NCBI RefSeq assembly: GCF_000023025.1
Contig: NC_012997.1
Span: 976,764 to 1,040,763 of the forward strand
Source: Teredinibacter turnerae T7901
Lineage (GTDB): Bacteria; Pseudomonadota; Gammaproteobacteria; Pseudomonadales; Cellvibrionaceae
Length of the DNA: 64,000 nt
Direction: 5' to 3'
Shown: positions 11,356-20,809 of the stretch, in pieces
Numbering within the stretch: position 1 is the first letter of the stretch
Layout of the letters: every line of letters starts with the position of its first letter
The notes under the pieces: model-generated
Database searches by the model: none
Told to the model about the DNA's origin: nothing
The model's input: the letters and a program-made list of their open reading frames with translations, nothing else
Made by a program: the position numbers and the translations under genes

Positions 11356-11724
11356 ATGCACAAGCGTACACTATTAGTCATTGCACTTGTTTTTACTGTG
11401 ATAACGGGCTGTTCCCGTCATAGTGAACTGCATGAAGCGATGGAAACCATGGGCGATTCGTTTAAAGCTATGCGAAACGAAACTGATAAAGCCAAGCTAC
11501 AAGAAGAGCTGGCTGCGTTCAAAGGGGCGCTGGATATTGCAATTCAGCAAAAAATTATGCCGGAAGACCAGTCGGTTTTTGACGAGGGCATGAAAAAAAC
11601 GCAGGAGGCTTTGGCTCAACTTGAGGCCGCAGTTGCCAGCGGCAACGATGCTGCCATTGCCGAAGCCTTGAAAAAAGTTGGTGGATTTCGTAAAGAGTTC
11701 CACGAAAAACTGGGCGTTAAATAA
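11356..11724 (+). CDS. Cytochrome b562-like lipoprotein
   Basis: 122 residues. The N-terminus is a lipoprotein signal (charged MHKR, hydrophobic core, lipobox ITGC with Cys19), so the mature protein should be lipid-anchored in the periplasm. The rest is a four-helix bundle resembling cytochrome b562: the N-terminal helix has AMETMGDSFKAM with Met29 at the axial methionine position, and the last helix has FRKEFHEKLG with His116 at the axial histidine position. E. coli CybC is soluble rather than a lipoprotein. 32 bases behind glgA with its own GGGGAG ribosome site, so probably the operon tail. Heme binding is inferred from these two residues and may have been lost. Confidence 0.72.
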   Translation: MHKRTLLVIALVFTVITGCSRHSELHEAMETMGDSFKAMRNETDKAKLQEELAAFKGALDIAIQQKIMPEDQSVFDEGMKKTQEALAQLEAAVASGNDAAIAEALKKVGGFRKEFHEKLGVK

Positions 11725-11731
11725 ACGCCCA
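11705..11731 (-). terminator. Probable uvrA terminator inside the 3' end of the b562-like gene
   Basis: A perfect 8-bp stem (TGGGCGTT / AACGCCCA, 5-base loop) spans 11711-11731 and overlaps the stop codon of the plus-strand gene. Read on the minus strand it is followed by GTTTTT, giving a short intrinsic terminator for uvrA, which ends at 11740. No T-run follows on the plus strand. Confidence 0.6.
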
Positions 11732-11739
11732 ATGCCAGC

Positions 11740-14568
11740 CTAGCTGTTATTCAGCATGGGTTTTAGAAATCGCCCGGTATGGGAGCCGCGTTTCTTGGCG
11801 ACCTGTTCGGGCGTGCCTTCAGCGATTATCTGGCCACCACCGCTTCCTCCCTCTGGTCCCAAATCGACAATCCAGTCTGCAGTTTTAATTACGTCCAGGT
11901 TGTGTTCGATAACGACGATGGTATTGCCATGGTCACGGAGTTTATGAAGTACCGTAAGCAATTGCTGAATATCGTGAAAATGCAGGCCGGTAGTCGGCTC
12001 ATCAAGAATGTATAGCGTTTTCCCTGTATCTCTTTTGGATAATTCTCGGCTCAGTTTAACTCGTTGTGCTTCGCCGCCAGACAGTGTAGTAGCTGCTTGG
12101 CCCAGACGAATATACGATAAACCTACGTCTATGAGTGTTTGCAATTTTTTTGAAATTGCCGGTATTGCATCGAAAAATTCGCGGGCGTCTTCGACTGTCA
12201 TATCCAGACATTCGTGAATATTCTTTCCTTTGTAGCGAATTTCTAATGTTTCGCGATTGTAGCGTTTGCCTTTACATACATCGCACGGCACGTAAACGTC
12301 AGGAAGAAAATGCATTTCCACTTTCACCACGCCGTCGCCCTGGCAGGCTTCACAGCGACCACCCTTAACATTAAAACTAAATCGACCTGGTTTGTAGCCC
12401 CGGGAACGCGCCTCTTGTGTACCGGAGAACAGCTCGCGCATCGGAGTAAATATGCCGGTATAGGTCGCGGGGTTAGAGCGCGGAGTGCGTCCTATGGGGC
12501 TCTGATCGATATCGACACATTTGTCGAGCAGGTCCAAGCCCGCTATGCCGTCGTGGTCTGCTGGGGTCAGGGTGGTCGCACCGTTTAGCTCAGTTGCGGC
12601 CAAAGGGTACAGCGTGGCATTTATTAACGTCGATTTGCCAGAACCCGACACGCCGGTGATACAAGTCATAACACCAAGCGGAATTTTAAGGTCAACGTTC
12701 TGCAGATTGTTCCCACGAGCGCCGGTTAGTACGAGCTGCTTTTCCGGGTCACCTTTGTGTCGAACCTGTGGGATAGCAATTTGTTTGCGTCCAGAAAGAT
12801 AATCGGCAGTCAGAGAATTCTTGTTTTTGAGTACTTGCTTAAAGGTGCCTTGGGCAATGATTTCTCCACCGTGCACGCCGGCGCCAGGGCCAATATCTAC
12901 AACGTAATCGGCGGTGCGGATGGCATCTTCGTCATGCTCGACAACGATTACCGTGTTTCCCAGATCACGCAAGTGAGTGAGAGTTTGCAGCAGACGGTCG
13001 TTGTCGCGCTGGTGGAGTCCGATGGAAGGCTCATCGAGAATGTACATCACGCCAACCAGTCCGGCACCAATTTGACTGGCAAGTCGAATACGTTGCGCCT
13101 CTCCACCGGAAAGTGTGTCGGCGCTACGATTTAATGTTAAGTAATTTAAGCCAACGTCATTCAGGAATTTATAGCGATCGCGTATTTCCTTTAGAATTTT
13201 TTCTGCAATTTCCTGGCGGCTACCTGTAAATGCCAGGGTTGCGAAATAATCACAGGCCTCCGCCACGGGGAAGCTGGTGATGTCTGGGAGGTTGTGTTCA
13301 TCGATAAACACATGACGGGCGTCTTTTTTTAATCGCGCGCCACCGCAACTCGGGCAATTCATGGTCGACAAAAATTTAGCCAGTTCCTCACGTACCGAAT
13401 TAGAATCGGTGTCGCGGTAACGCCGCTCAAGATTCGGGATAACACCTTCAAATGCATGATTGCGATGGTAGACATCGCCACGATCGTTGGCATAACTAAA
13501 GTCGATTGTTTCTCCGTTTGATCCGTGAAGAATAACTTCGCGGTGTTTTTTTGCGAGCTTTTTCCAAGGTTTATCGACATCAAAACCGTAGTGATCAGCG
13601 AGTGAGGTGAGCATATGAAAATAATACAGGTTGCGTCTGTCCCATCCGCGAATCGCACCCTCAGCGAGTGAAGATTCTGGAAACTGAATGAGCTTGCCCT
13701 CAGAGAAGAACTGTTTAACGCCCAAGCCATCGCAGGTGCTGCAAGCGCCCGCTGGATTATTAAAAGAAAAAAGGCGCGGTTCCAGTTCCGCGAGGGAGTA
13801 ATCGCATATTGGACACGAATGCTTCGCCGAAAAAATCTGGTCCGGGGCGGTGCCGTCCATATCTGCAATTATCGCGATTCCTTCAGCGAGGTTAAGCGCA
13901 GTTTCAAAGGATTCTGCGAGACGGATTTTAATATCCTCCCGTATTTTAAAACGGTCGACAACAACTTCGATGGTATGCTTTTTTCGCTTGTCCAGTTTGG
14001 GCGTATCATCCAGGTCGACGACCAAGCCGTTGATGCGCGCGCGGATAAAACCGTCTCTTCGTAAATTTTCGAATACGTGTAAATGCTCTCCCTTACGCTC
14101 GCGGATAATCGGTGCCAACAGCATCGTTTTACTGCCTTCGGGCATGGTCAGTACTTGGTCGACCATTTCAGAAACTGTCTGTGCTGCAAGAGGTTCACCA
14201 TGCTCCGGACAGCGTGGTTCGCCAACGCGGGCAAACAACAAGCGCAGGTAGTCGTATATCTCTGTGATAGTGCCGACAGTGGACCGGGGGTTGTGGGAGG
14301 TGGATTTTTGTTCGATGGAAATTGCGGGGCTCAAGCCTTCGATATGATCGACATCGGGCTTGTCCATCATGGATAGGAATTGTCGAGCATATGTCGAAAG
14401 CGATTCGACATACCTTCGCTGACCTTCCGCGTAGAGTGTGTCGAACGCAAGTGATGACTTTCCTGATCCGGACAGACCGGTAATGACGATGAGTTTGTCC
14501 CGCGGAAGTTGCAGGTCGATATTTTTCAGGTTATGGGTGCGGGCCCCGCGTACTACTATGCTGTCCAC
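11740..14568 (-). CDS. uvrA: Excinuclease ABC subunit A
   Basis: 942 residues, full length. ATP-dependent DNA-damage recognition subunit of nucleotide excision repair. Two ABC modules: Walker [13 protein letters not shown] near residue 30 and [12 protein letters not shown] near 640, ABC signatures [13 protein letters not shown] and [13 protein letters not shown], and zinc-binding CxxC pairs (CPICDYSL...CSTCDGLG and CEACQGDG...CDVCKGKR). The ATG at 14568 gives the canonical [20 protein letters not shown] found no convincing LexA box (CTG-N10-CAG) in the upstream gap. Confidence 0.97.
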   Translation of the reverse strand: MDSIVVRGARTHNLKNIDLQLPRDKLIVITGLSGSGKSSLAFDTLYAEGQRRYVESLSTYARQFLSMMDKPDVDHIEGLSPAISIEQKSTSHNPRSTVGTITEIYDYLRLLFARVGEPRCPEHGEPLAAQTVSEMVDQVLTMPEGSKTMLLAPIIRERKGEHLHVFENLRRDGFIRARINGLVVDLDDTPKLDKRKKHTIEVVVDRFKIREDIKIRLAESFETALNLAEGIAIIADMDGTAPDQIFSAKHSCPICDYSLAELEPRLFSFNNPAGACSTCDGLGVKQFFSEGKLIQFPESSLAEGAIRGWDRRNLYYFHMLTSLADHYGFDVDKPWKKLAKKHREVILHGSNGETIDFSYANDRGDVYHRNHAFEGVIPNLERRYRDTDSNSVREELAKFLSTMNCPSCGGARLKKDARHVFIDEHNLPDITSFPVAEACDYFATLAFTGSRQEIAEKILKEIRDRYKFLNDVGLNYLTLNRSADTLSGGEAQRIRLASQIGAGLVGVMYILDEPSIGLHQRDNDRLLQTLTHLRDLGNTVIVVEHDEDAIRTADYVVDIGPGAGVHGGEIIAQGTFKQVLKNKNSLTADYLSGRKQIAIPQVRHKGDPEKQLVLTGARGNNLQNVDLKIPLGVMTCITGVSGSGKSTLINATLYPLAATELNGATTLTPADHDGIAGLDLLDKCVDIDQSPIGRTPRSNPATYTGIFTPMRELFSGTQEARSRGYKPGRFSFNVKGGRCEACQGDGVVKVEMHFLPDVYVPCDVCKGKRYNRETLEIRYKGKNIHECLDMTVEDAREFFDAIPAISKKLQTLIDVGLSYIRLGQAATTLSGGEAQRVKLSRELSKRDTGKTLYILDEPTTGLHFHDIQQLLTVLHKLRDHGNTIVVIEHNLDVIKTADWIVDLGPEGGSGGGQIIAEGTPEQVAKKRGSHTGRFLKPMLNNS

Positions 14569-14672
14569 TTAAAAATCCGTCGAATGTTGGCGTAAACGAG
14601 AATTATACGCTGTTGCGAGTGATGAAGTTTAATTACCCACCGCGGTCAGACATTACGGTGAGTTGAGAGCGT

Positions 14673-14705
14673 AAAAAACCCGGCATTGAGCCGGGTTTTT
14701 TCCAC
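14673..14705 (-). terminator. Intrinsic terminator of the CsgD-like gene
   Basis: Perfect 12-bp inverted repeat (AAAAAACCCGGC / GCCGGGTTTTTT) around an ATTGA loop, immediately downstream of the minus-strand LuxR-family gene and upstream of uvrA. A-run and T-run on both sides make it bidirectional. It separates the transcription units of the regulator and uvrA. Confidence 0.85.
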
Positions 14706-14741
14706 TAGGACAGGTGGGAGCGTGAGATGCCCTGGGTAGGG

Positions 14742-15482
14742 TCAGTCTTCGAGGTCATCCATGTCTCGCACCCAGTTACTGGCTTCGAGACGGTTGCGCA
14801 CGCCAATTTTTTTGTACACGTTGTACAAATGGCTTTTAACTGTGTGCTCACTTACCGATAGCGCTTCTGATATGTCGGCGTTGGTCGCGCCATCTTTTAT
14901 CAGCTTAAGTATCTGTTTTTCACGTTTAGTGAGTTTCACATTAGGGCGCTTGATGTTAGATGGCGCTTTCCTGTTTTTGTCCAGGAAGGTGTGGAGCAGG
15001 CGCCGGGGCACCCAGAAATCGCCATCGAGCAGGCACTTCAAGCCGCGGATCAGCTGCTCCTGCTCTGTATCAACATAAAACAGGCCCGAAACACACGGCC
15101 ATTCCAGCAGGCTTTCCTGCTCGCTTTCGTATTCTGCGTTCAGTAACGCGGCGGTTACTGATTCGAAAGAATCCTGAATTTCGCGAACATACTTGCTGAG
15201 GTTTTCTAAATCCTGGCCATTACAATCTATAAGCAGTACGGATGTGTTACCTGGAACGCTTTTCAGCTCCCTGTGCACACTGCAATCCAGCTTCAGCTCG
15301 TCACCAATAAGCTTTGCCAGCAGGCCAGTTTGCAGGCTGCTGTTCGCTGAGAATAAAACGATCTGTTGACCTTGTCCTGTGGTGTCCGATTCTAGTAAAG
15401 ACACGTGAATACCTGAGTAGCTTGGGGTACAACTGACTTCGCAGTCAGCGTCCGAATTGTTTATTGTTGTTATCTCTTCCAC
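14742..15482 (-). CDS. CsgD-like LuxR-family transcriptional regulator
   Basis: 246 residues. The C-terminal ~65 residues are a LuxR-type helix-turn-helix (LTKREKQILKLIKDGATNADISEAL, then SVSEHTVKSHLYNVYKKIGVRNR). Unlike many LuxR regulators, the whole chain aligns by eye with E. coli CsgD: IVLFSANSSLQTGLLAKLI resembles LLLITKSSLQATALLQHLK, and WPCVSGLFYVDTEQEQLIRGLKCLLDGDFWVPRRL resembles the CsgD stretch WPHINGVFYSMEDQERVVNGL. The receiver-like N-domain shows no clear phospho-acceptor set. No curli genes are nearby. Inserted between uvrA and the MFS gene; a role in biofilm or matrix control is an inference from the homology. Confidence 0.78.
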   Translation of the reverse strand: MEEITTINNSDADCEVSCTPSYSGIHVSLLESDTTGQGQQIVLFSANSSLQTGLLAKLIGDELKLDCSVHRELKSVPGNTSVLLIDCNGQDLENLSKYVREIQDSFESVTAALLNAEYESEQESLLEWPCVSGLFYVDTEQEQLIRGLKCLLDGDFWVPRRLLHTFLDKNRKAPSNIKRPNVKLTKREKQILKLIKDGATNADISEALSVSEHTVKSHLYNVYKKIGVRNRLEASNWVRDMDDLED

Positions 15483-15763
15483 CTTTTAGGGACGGAATCA
15501 CAAAGCATTGTAACCCATATTTGTTTCATGCAGTACCAAAAAGGATTATTAAAAACGTGCCAATTCCGCATTTATCTAATTCTTAAGTGTTGAAAAAAAC
15601 GCGTTTTTCTCAGAGTCCTAATACCTCTGGTTTTGTGGTGGCGCGTATATAATTGTTCGCATATTTGGTGTCCAATTTCCCGCAGGGCAAAACAGTTCTG
15701 TGTTCCCCCGGGCACCAGGCTGCTAAAATCGCCGTCCTTTTCCATTTCACAGGAAGCCATATT

Positions 15764-17110
15764 TTGCACTCACAGGTCAAATCTGTTGCGTCACTTTCTC
15801 TGCTCTATGCATTCCGGATGCTAGGTCTGTTTATGGTCTTGCCGGTTATGATGCTGTACGGCGATGGGTACGCAGGAGCGACCCCATTTTTGCTCGGGGT
15901 CGCTCTCGGCGCGTACGGGCTTACCCAGGCTATTTTTCAAATTCCACTTGGTTTACTGTCGGACTTGTTTGGCCGCAAGCCGGTGATATTGATAGGGTTA
16001 CTTATATTCGCCGTCGGCAGTCTTGTGGCGGGCTCAGCGACTTCGATTGAAGGCTTGATTATTGGGCGGGCCCTCCAAGGGGCGGGAGCGATCGCTAGCG
16101 CGATCATGGCAATGGTGGCGGACCTTACGACAGAGGACAACCGCACCAAAGCGATGGCGGCTATCGGGGCTTCTATCGGATTGTCTTTTTCAATTGCGAT
16201 GGTGCTTGGCCCGGTATTGGCGTCCGTCGCAGGTCTGTCAGGGGTGTTTTTTGCCACTTGTGGGTTGGCGTTGCTGGGGGTTCTGGTGCTCTTGTTCGTG
16301 GTGCCCAAGCCGGCACAGCCCACGGGTAAGAGTCATAGGGATTCTGGAGCGATTCCAGCCTTGATGGGTAAAACAGCACAGAACCCCCAGTTGTTGCGGC
16401 TTAATCTGGGAATCTTCAGTCTCCATTTTGTTCTTATGTCGGCATTCGTGGTAGTGCCGCGCATTCTGGAAAGTGGCTTGGGCATCGCGAGAGAAAATCA
16501 CTGGCACATTTATCTCGGTCTGCTGTTGGGCGCTCTAATTATCATGATGCCGTTTATGATGCTCGCCGAGCGCAAGCGCATGGTCAAACAGGTTTTCCTT
16601 CTCGCTATATTCCTACTTGGGGCCGCGCTAGTGGCTTTGGCTTTGTGGCACACTACGGCGATGGTGGTGATTACTTTGCTGCTGCTGTTTTTTGTCGCAT
16701 TTAACTTGCTGGAAGCCACTCTGCCGTCGCTTGTTTCGAAGGTCGCGCCTGCGGGAGCTAAGGGCACAGCAATGGGCCTGTACTCAACCAGTCAGTTTCT
16801 CGGCGCATTTGCTGGCGGCACATTGGGCGGTTGGTTGCTCGAGCAGAATTCGGCTACGGCCGTTTTGTATGTCGCTGCTACTGTCACCGCGTTGTGGTTG
16901 CTAGTCGCAATTTTTATGCAAGCACCGCGGTACTTAACCAGTATCTGCATTAATGTGGGGGGCGACTTCGCCCGTACGCCTGCGGTACTTTCGGTAACCG
17001 GGGTTGCGGAAGCGCTCATGGTGCCTGAGGAAGGTTTGCTATACCTGAAGGTAGATCGCCAAGCGCTGGACCAACAACAACTTGCGCACGTAGTGGGTAC
17101 AGAAGTTTAG
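15764..17110 (+). CDS. MFS transporter with C-terminal extension
   Basis: 448 residues from a TTG start at 15764, chosen because AGGAAG lies 7 bases upstream and the first membrane helix then begins at once; an earlier in-frame start (15653) would add 37 unlikely residues. Twelve hydrophobic segments. The MFS motif A (GLLSDLFGRKPVILIG) and the GRALQGAGAIASAIMAMVADL segment point to the drug:H+ antiporter branch. After the last helix a ~65-residue soluble tail contains EALMVPEEGLLYLKVD, seen in the homologue next to uvrA in pseudomonads. Substrate unknown. 90 bases upstream of ssb. Confidence 0.85.
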   Translation: MHSQVKSVASLSLLYAFRMLGLFMVLPVMMLYGDGYAGATPFLLGVALGAYGLTQAIFQIPLGLLSDLFGRKPVILIGLLIFAVGSLVAGSATSIEGLIIGRALQGAGAIASAIMAMVADLTTEDNRTKAMAAIGASIGLSFSIAMVLGPVLASVAGLSGVFFATCGLALLGVLVLLFVVPKPAQPTGKSHRDSGAIPALMGKTAQNPQLLRLNLGIFSLHFVLMSAFVVVPRILESGLGIARENHWHIYLGLLLGALIIMMPFMMLAERKRMVKQVFLLAIFLLGAALVALALWHTTAMVVITLLLLFFVAFNLLEATLPSLVSKVAPAGAKGTAMGLYSTSQFLGAFAGGTLGGWLLEQNSATAVLYVAATVTALWLLVAIFMQAPRYLTSICINVGGDFARTPAVLSVTGVAEALMVPEEGLLYLKVDRQALDQQQLAHVVGTEV

Positions 17111-17200
17111 GCATATAAAAGCAAGCTTTGACGGTAAAAAGCCGTTAAAATTGATCGCTTGCACATGAGAATTTAGTCATTGAAACAGTAGGAGGGCAAT

Positions 17201-17692
17201 GTGGCTACGAGAGGTGTTAACAAGGTAATTTTGGTTGGTAATCTCGGCCAGGACCCGGAAACGCGCTATATGCCTTCTGGCGGCGCGGTAACGAATATCA
17301 GTATCGCGACTTCCGAGAGCTGGAAGGATAAGCAAACAGGTCAGAATCAGGAGCGAACAGAGTGGCATCGCGTTGCATTCTTTGGTCGCCTGGCGGAGGT
17401 CGCAGGTGAATATCTGCGCAAAGGCAGCAAAGTTTATGTAGAAGGTTCACTGCGTACCCGAAAGTGGCAGGATCAGCAGGGCCAGGATCGGTTTTCCACG
17501 GAAATTGTTGCAAGTGAAATGCAAATGTTAGACGCGCGTGGCGCTGGCGATGGGCAGGGATATGGCGGCTACGATGCTCCCGCACCACAACAGCATCAGC
17601 CACAGGCGCCTCGGCAGGCTCCGGCACCGCAGCAAGCGCCACCTTCTGCGCCACCGTCAATGGACAGCTTTGACGACGATATTCCTTTCTAA
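17201..17692 (+). CDS. ssb: Single-stranded DNA-binding protein
   Basis: 163 residues from a GTG start with AGGAGGG upstream. OB-fold domain in the first ~110 residues ([55 protein letters not shown]), then a Gln/Pro/Ala-rich linker and the acidic tip DDDIPF that recruits repair and replication partners. Coats single-stranded DNA in replication, recombination and repair. The uvrA / MFS / ssb neighbourhood is the one known from Pseudomonas. Confidence 0.96.
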   Translation: MATRGVNKVILVGNLGQDPETRYMPSGGAVTNISIATSESWKDKQTGQNQERTEWHRVAFFGRLAEVAGEYLRKGSKVYVEGSLRTRKWQDQQGQDRFSTEIVASEMQMLDARGAGDGQGYGGYDAPAPQQHQPQAPRQAPAPQQAPPSAPPSMDSFDDDIPF

Positions 17693-17707
17693 AAGCACCG
17701 CTTTGAC

Positions 17708-17738
17708 TGCCGGAACCGCAAAGGCTCCGGCACTTTAA
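17708..17738 (+). terminator. Probable ssb terminator
   Basis: Stem TGCCGGA / TCCGGCA with an inner CC/GG pair, followed by CTTTAATT. The T-run is weak, so readthrough into the next gene is possible. Confidence 0.5.
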
Positions 17739-17763
17739 TTCAACTATTACTTGAGGAGCCTGC

Positions 17764-18642
17764 TTGAGTTATCGGATTCTGGTGCGCCAGCAACAGTCAG
17801 ATCTCGCTGCCTTATTTCTCGCAGCAATGGAAGATCACCCTTTCGTCCTGCTCACCCCGAGCGAAGACAACCTGGACTGGACCGATGCGTCGGCAATAAC
17901 CGGATACATTCGAGAAAAAAGTCCAAATCTGGTTGTAAACTTTACAGAGCAATACCGTACGGCCAATGAGCGCGACGTAGATGCTGCATCTGCTATTGCT
18001 AAGGCCGCAATGGGCCGTGCTTTGCCTCTCATTCAATTGTCTTCCTTCGAAGCGCTTGGCCCCTTCTACCGGGACGCAGGTGTCGGGGAGGAGCTTGTTG
18101 AGGCTGCGTCCACTGGATTTGCCCGCACAGAGCGCGCTGCGGTAGCTGCGGAAAAAGCGCTCGTGTTGCGTTTGCCATGGGTGCTGGATAGCGTGCGCGG
18201 CAGTTTGTTCGATGAAATTAACCCGGCATTGCTTGCAGGTAGCCTAAAAACTGTTTCCGACCACCACGATCTTACGTTGGTACACTCGAGCTTCGTCGTA
18301 CAATGTTTGGTTGCTATCACCCAGCAAATTTTCTGCTCGGCAGAAAACTGGGGTGTTTTCAACCTGCGTGCCGCTGATAGTTGTTCCGAGGCTGAACTCG
18401 TGGATACCATTGTCCGCATGATCAATAGTGAAGCCGATCTTGATATCGCAATGCCTAACGTCAGTGCAGGCAGAGAAAGTGAGCGATTACTAGCTGGCTC
18501 TGCTAACTTTTTGGGGCGGCGCTGCACTGATGATTTTGGAATTCAATTTCCGTCCTGGCGCCATGGCTTTAAAAGCCAGATTAAACGGTGGCTGCATAAG
18601 AATGATCTGGTGCCGGACTTGCGTAAGGTAAAGCGGAGTTAG
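17764..18642 (+). CDS. SDR/RmlD-like protein lacking the usual nucleotide-binding motif
   Basis: 292 residues from a TTG start with GAGGAG 5 bases upstream. It reads like an extended short-chain dehydrogenase or dTDP-4-dehydrorhamnose reductase: SPNLVVNFTEQYR resembles the PDVVIN.A.YT step, ALPLIQLSSFEALGPF resembles the V..SS..V.G strand, and WVLDSVRGSLFDEINPALL the substrate-loop region. However, the N-terminal GxxGxxG dinucleotide loop is absent and the catalytic YxxxK is not evident. It may be a non-catalytic relative. Between ssb and the convergent fabB; no functional link seen. Specific role unknown. Confidence 0.6.
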   Translation: MSYRILVRQQQSDLAALFLAAMEDHPFVLLTPSEDNLDWTDASAITGYIREKSPNLVVNFTEQYRTANERDVDAASAIAKAAMGRALPLIQLSSFEALGPFYRDAGVGEELVEAASTGFARTERAAVAAEKALVLRLPWVLDSVRGSLFDEINPALLAGSLKTVSDHHDLTLVHSSFVVQCLVAITQQIFCSAENWGVFNLRAADSCSEAELVDTIVRMINSEADLDIAMPNVSAGRESERLLAGSANFLGRRCTDDFGIQFPSWRHGFKSQIKRWLHKNDLVPDLRKVKRS

Positions 18643-18767
18643 CTCAGGGTACTGGCTGGGTGAGAACTGCTGTGCCGAAGCGTTTGCGTGGTTGCTTTGG
18701 ATATGCTCTGAACCCGGCGCAGGCGAATGGGGACCCGCGCCGGTGGGTGGTCTAGGCTCGGGAGCGG

Positions 18768-19982
18768 CTAGCCATTATATTTGCTGAAGATGAGGGTGGC
18801 ATTGGTGCCGCCAAAGCCGAAGCTGTTTGACATCGCCAGACCTATTTCCGCATCAATCGCGTTTTTCACAATATTCAAATCCGCTGCTTCCGGGTCGATT
18901 TCTGCGATGTTGGCAGACCCGGCGATAAAGCCATGTTGCATCATCAGCGCTGTGTAAATTGCTTCCTGAACCCCTGTTGCGCCGAGCGAGTGACCTGTCA
19001 GCGATTTCGTTGAGCTGATCGCAGGGGTATTGCTGCCAAAGACTTCTCGCACCGCACGCAATTCAGCGAGGTCGCCCACAGGTGTGCTGGTACCGTGAGA
19101 GTTGATGTAGTCGATAGAGCCCTCTACATTGGCCATCGCTTGGCGCATGCAGCGCGAAGCGCCTTCGCCAGAAGGTGCCACCATGTCGTAGCCATCAGAC
19201 GTTGCGCCGTAGCCAACGAGTTCACCGTAAATAGTGGCGCCGCGAGCGAGAGCGTGATCCAGCGACTCGATAACCATACAGCCACCGCCGCCAGCGATAA
19301 CAAAGCCATCGCGAGTAGCATCGTATGGGCGAGATGCCGTTTCAGGCGTGTCATTGTATTTGGTCGACAAGGCGCCCATGGCATCGAAAAGTCCGGTCAA
19401 CGTCCAGTGTTCCTCTTCGCCGCCGCCAGCGAACACAATGTCTTGTTTGCCTAGCTGAATTAACTCCATCGCATTGCCAATGCAGTGCGCAGACGTGGCG
19501 CAGGCGGAGGAAAGGGAATAATTGACACCCTTGATCTTAAACGGGGTGGCAAGGCAGGCAGAGGTGGTGCTGCCCATTGTCTGGGTTACGCGGTAAGGGC
19601 CGGCGCGTTTGACGCCACGCTCGCGCATAATATCGGCTGAATCGACCACACTTTTGGTCGAAGCGCCACCAGATCCCATGATGATTCCAGTTCGTTCATT
19701 GGACACCATCTCTTCGGTCAAGCCTGCGTGCGCTATCGCCTGCTGCATGGCAACATAGGCGTATCCCGCTGCATCACCCATGAAACGTAATACTTTGCGA
19801 TCAATATGTTCGCTCAGGTCGAGATTGACAGAACCGGATACCAGGCTGCGGAAGCCATGCTCTTTGTAGCTTTCGTTTGAGCTGATGCCGGATTTCCCGG
19901 TTTTCAGCGAAGACAGCACTGTGTCAAGATCGTTACCTATACACGAGACAATGCCCATGCCTGTCACGACAACGCGTTTCAT
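18768..19982 (-). CDS. fabB: Beta-ketoacyl-ACP synthase I
   Basis: 404 residues, the normal KAS I length. Condenses malonyl-ACP with acyl-ACP and is the synthase needed to elongate the unsaturated branch. Cys-His-His triad: nucleophile Cys in [14 protein letters not shown], His in [12 protein letters not shown] and His in [13 protein letters not shown]. It lies 84 bases downstream of fabA on the same strand, the standard fabAB operon of anaerobic-type unsaturated fatty-acid synthesis. Confidence 0.95.
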   Translation of the reverse strand: MKRVVVTGMGIVSCIGNDLDTVLSSLKTGKSGISSNESYKEHGFRSLVSGSVNLDLSEHIDRKVLRFMGDAAGYAYVAMQQAIAHAGLTEEMVSNERTGIIMGSGGASTKSVVDSADIMRERGVKRAGPYRVTQTMGSTTSACLATPFKIKGVNYSLSSACATSAHCIGNAMELIQLGKQDIVFAGGGEEEHWTLTGLFDAMGALSTKYNDTPETASRPYDATRDGFVIAGGGGCMVIESLDHALARGATIYGELVGYGATSDGYDMVAPSGEGASRCMRQAMANVEGSIDYINSHGTSTPVGDLAELRAVREVFGSNTPAISSTKSLTGHSLGATGVQEAIYTALMMQHGFIAGSANIAEIDPEAADLNIVKNAIDAEIGLAMSNSFGFGGTNATLIFSKYNG

Positions 19983-20066
19983 AGTTTTCCTCTTAAATCG
20001 ACTAGATCGGAGAGCGCCTTTCTGTGCGGCGCTACTTGCATTGTATCCGAGATGAGGTTGGTTTTC

Positions 20067-20591
20067 TTAAAAGGTGTCGGTATTGCTAAATAATCCGACA
20101 CGAAGGTCTTTGGCGAAGTAAATTTCCTTGCCGTCTACAGCGACGCGACCATCGGCGATACCCATGATCAATTTACGTTCGATAACACGTTTTAAATGGA
20201 TGTGATAGGTCACTTGTTTGGCGGTAGGCAGAATCTGGCCTGTGAACTTCACCTCGCCAGACCCCAGTGCTCGCCCGCGGCCGGGATTGCCTTTCCACGC
20301 CAGGAAAAAGCCCACCAGCTGCCACATGGCGTCCAGGCCCAGACAGCCCGGCATAACTGGGTCGCCAGGGAAGTGGCAGCCAAAAAACCAGAGGTCTTTG
20401 TGAATGTCTAATTCAGCGATAATTTCGCCTTTGCCGTATTCACCGCCAGTCGTGCTAATGTGGGCGATACGGTCGAGCATCAGCATATTGGGCACAGGGA
20501 GCTGCGCATTGCCAGGGCCAAACAATTCGCCATTGCCGCAAGCAATGAGCTCTTCGCGAGTGTAGGATGAGTTTGGAACGAAATCTTGCAT
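20067..20591 (-). CDS. fabA: 3-hydroxydecanoyl-ACP dehydratase/isomerase
   Basis: 174 residues, close to E. coli FabA (172). Dehydrates 3-hydroxydecanoyl-ACP and isomerises trans-2- to cis-3-decenoyl-ACP, starting unsaturated fatty acids. The active-site region [20 protein letters not shown] holds the catalytic His and Asp. First gene of fabAB, divergent from galU across 218 bases. No clear FabR or DesT operator was recognised in that gap. Confidence 0.96.
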   Translation of the reverse strand: MQDFVPNSSYTREELIACGNGELFGPGNAQLPVPNMLMLDRIAHISTTGGEYGKGEIIAELDIHKDLWFFGCHFPGDPVMPGCLGLDAMWQLVGFFLAWKGNPGRGRALGSGEVKFTGQILPTAKQVTYHIHLKRVIERKLIMGIADGRVAVDGKEIYFAKDLRVGLFSNTDTF

Positions 20592-20809
20592 AAGTTGAAA
20601 ACTTCCCGGCTAAAAAGAGGATTTCCTCTGAAAAAGGCGCCATTCTACCCGTTGGGTATCGCTTGTCCAGTGTAGCCGTTATTAAAACGGGATGGCTGTA
20701 AAAAAAAGTGCCATCCAATTGTGGTATATTTCGTGCGTATAAGAATCGCAGGTTCTTAAAGGATCTTAACCCCTTTTCCTTTTAAATAGATAACAAGGTG
20801 TCGTTAATT

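Noticed and set aside
12757-13134. Plus-strand frames inside uvrA
   Set aside because: Antisense to a full-length conserved gene; no independent signals.
14569-14670. LexA/SOS box upstream of uvrA
   Set aside because: No CTG-N10-CAG palindrome with the expected AT-rich core was found there, nor before ssb.
15595-15608. AAAAACGCGTTTTT palindrome between the CsgD-like gene and the MFS gene
   Set aside because: Short AT-flanked palindrome without a second copy or known regulator; could be chance.
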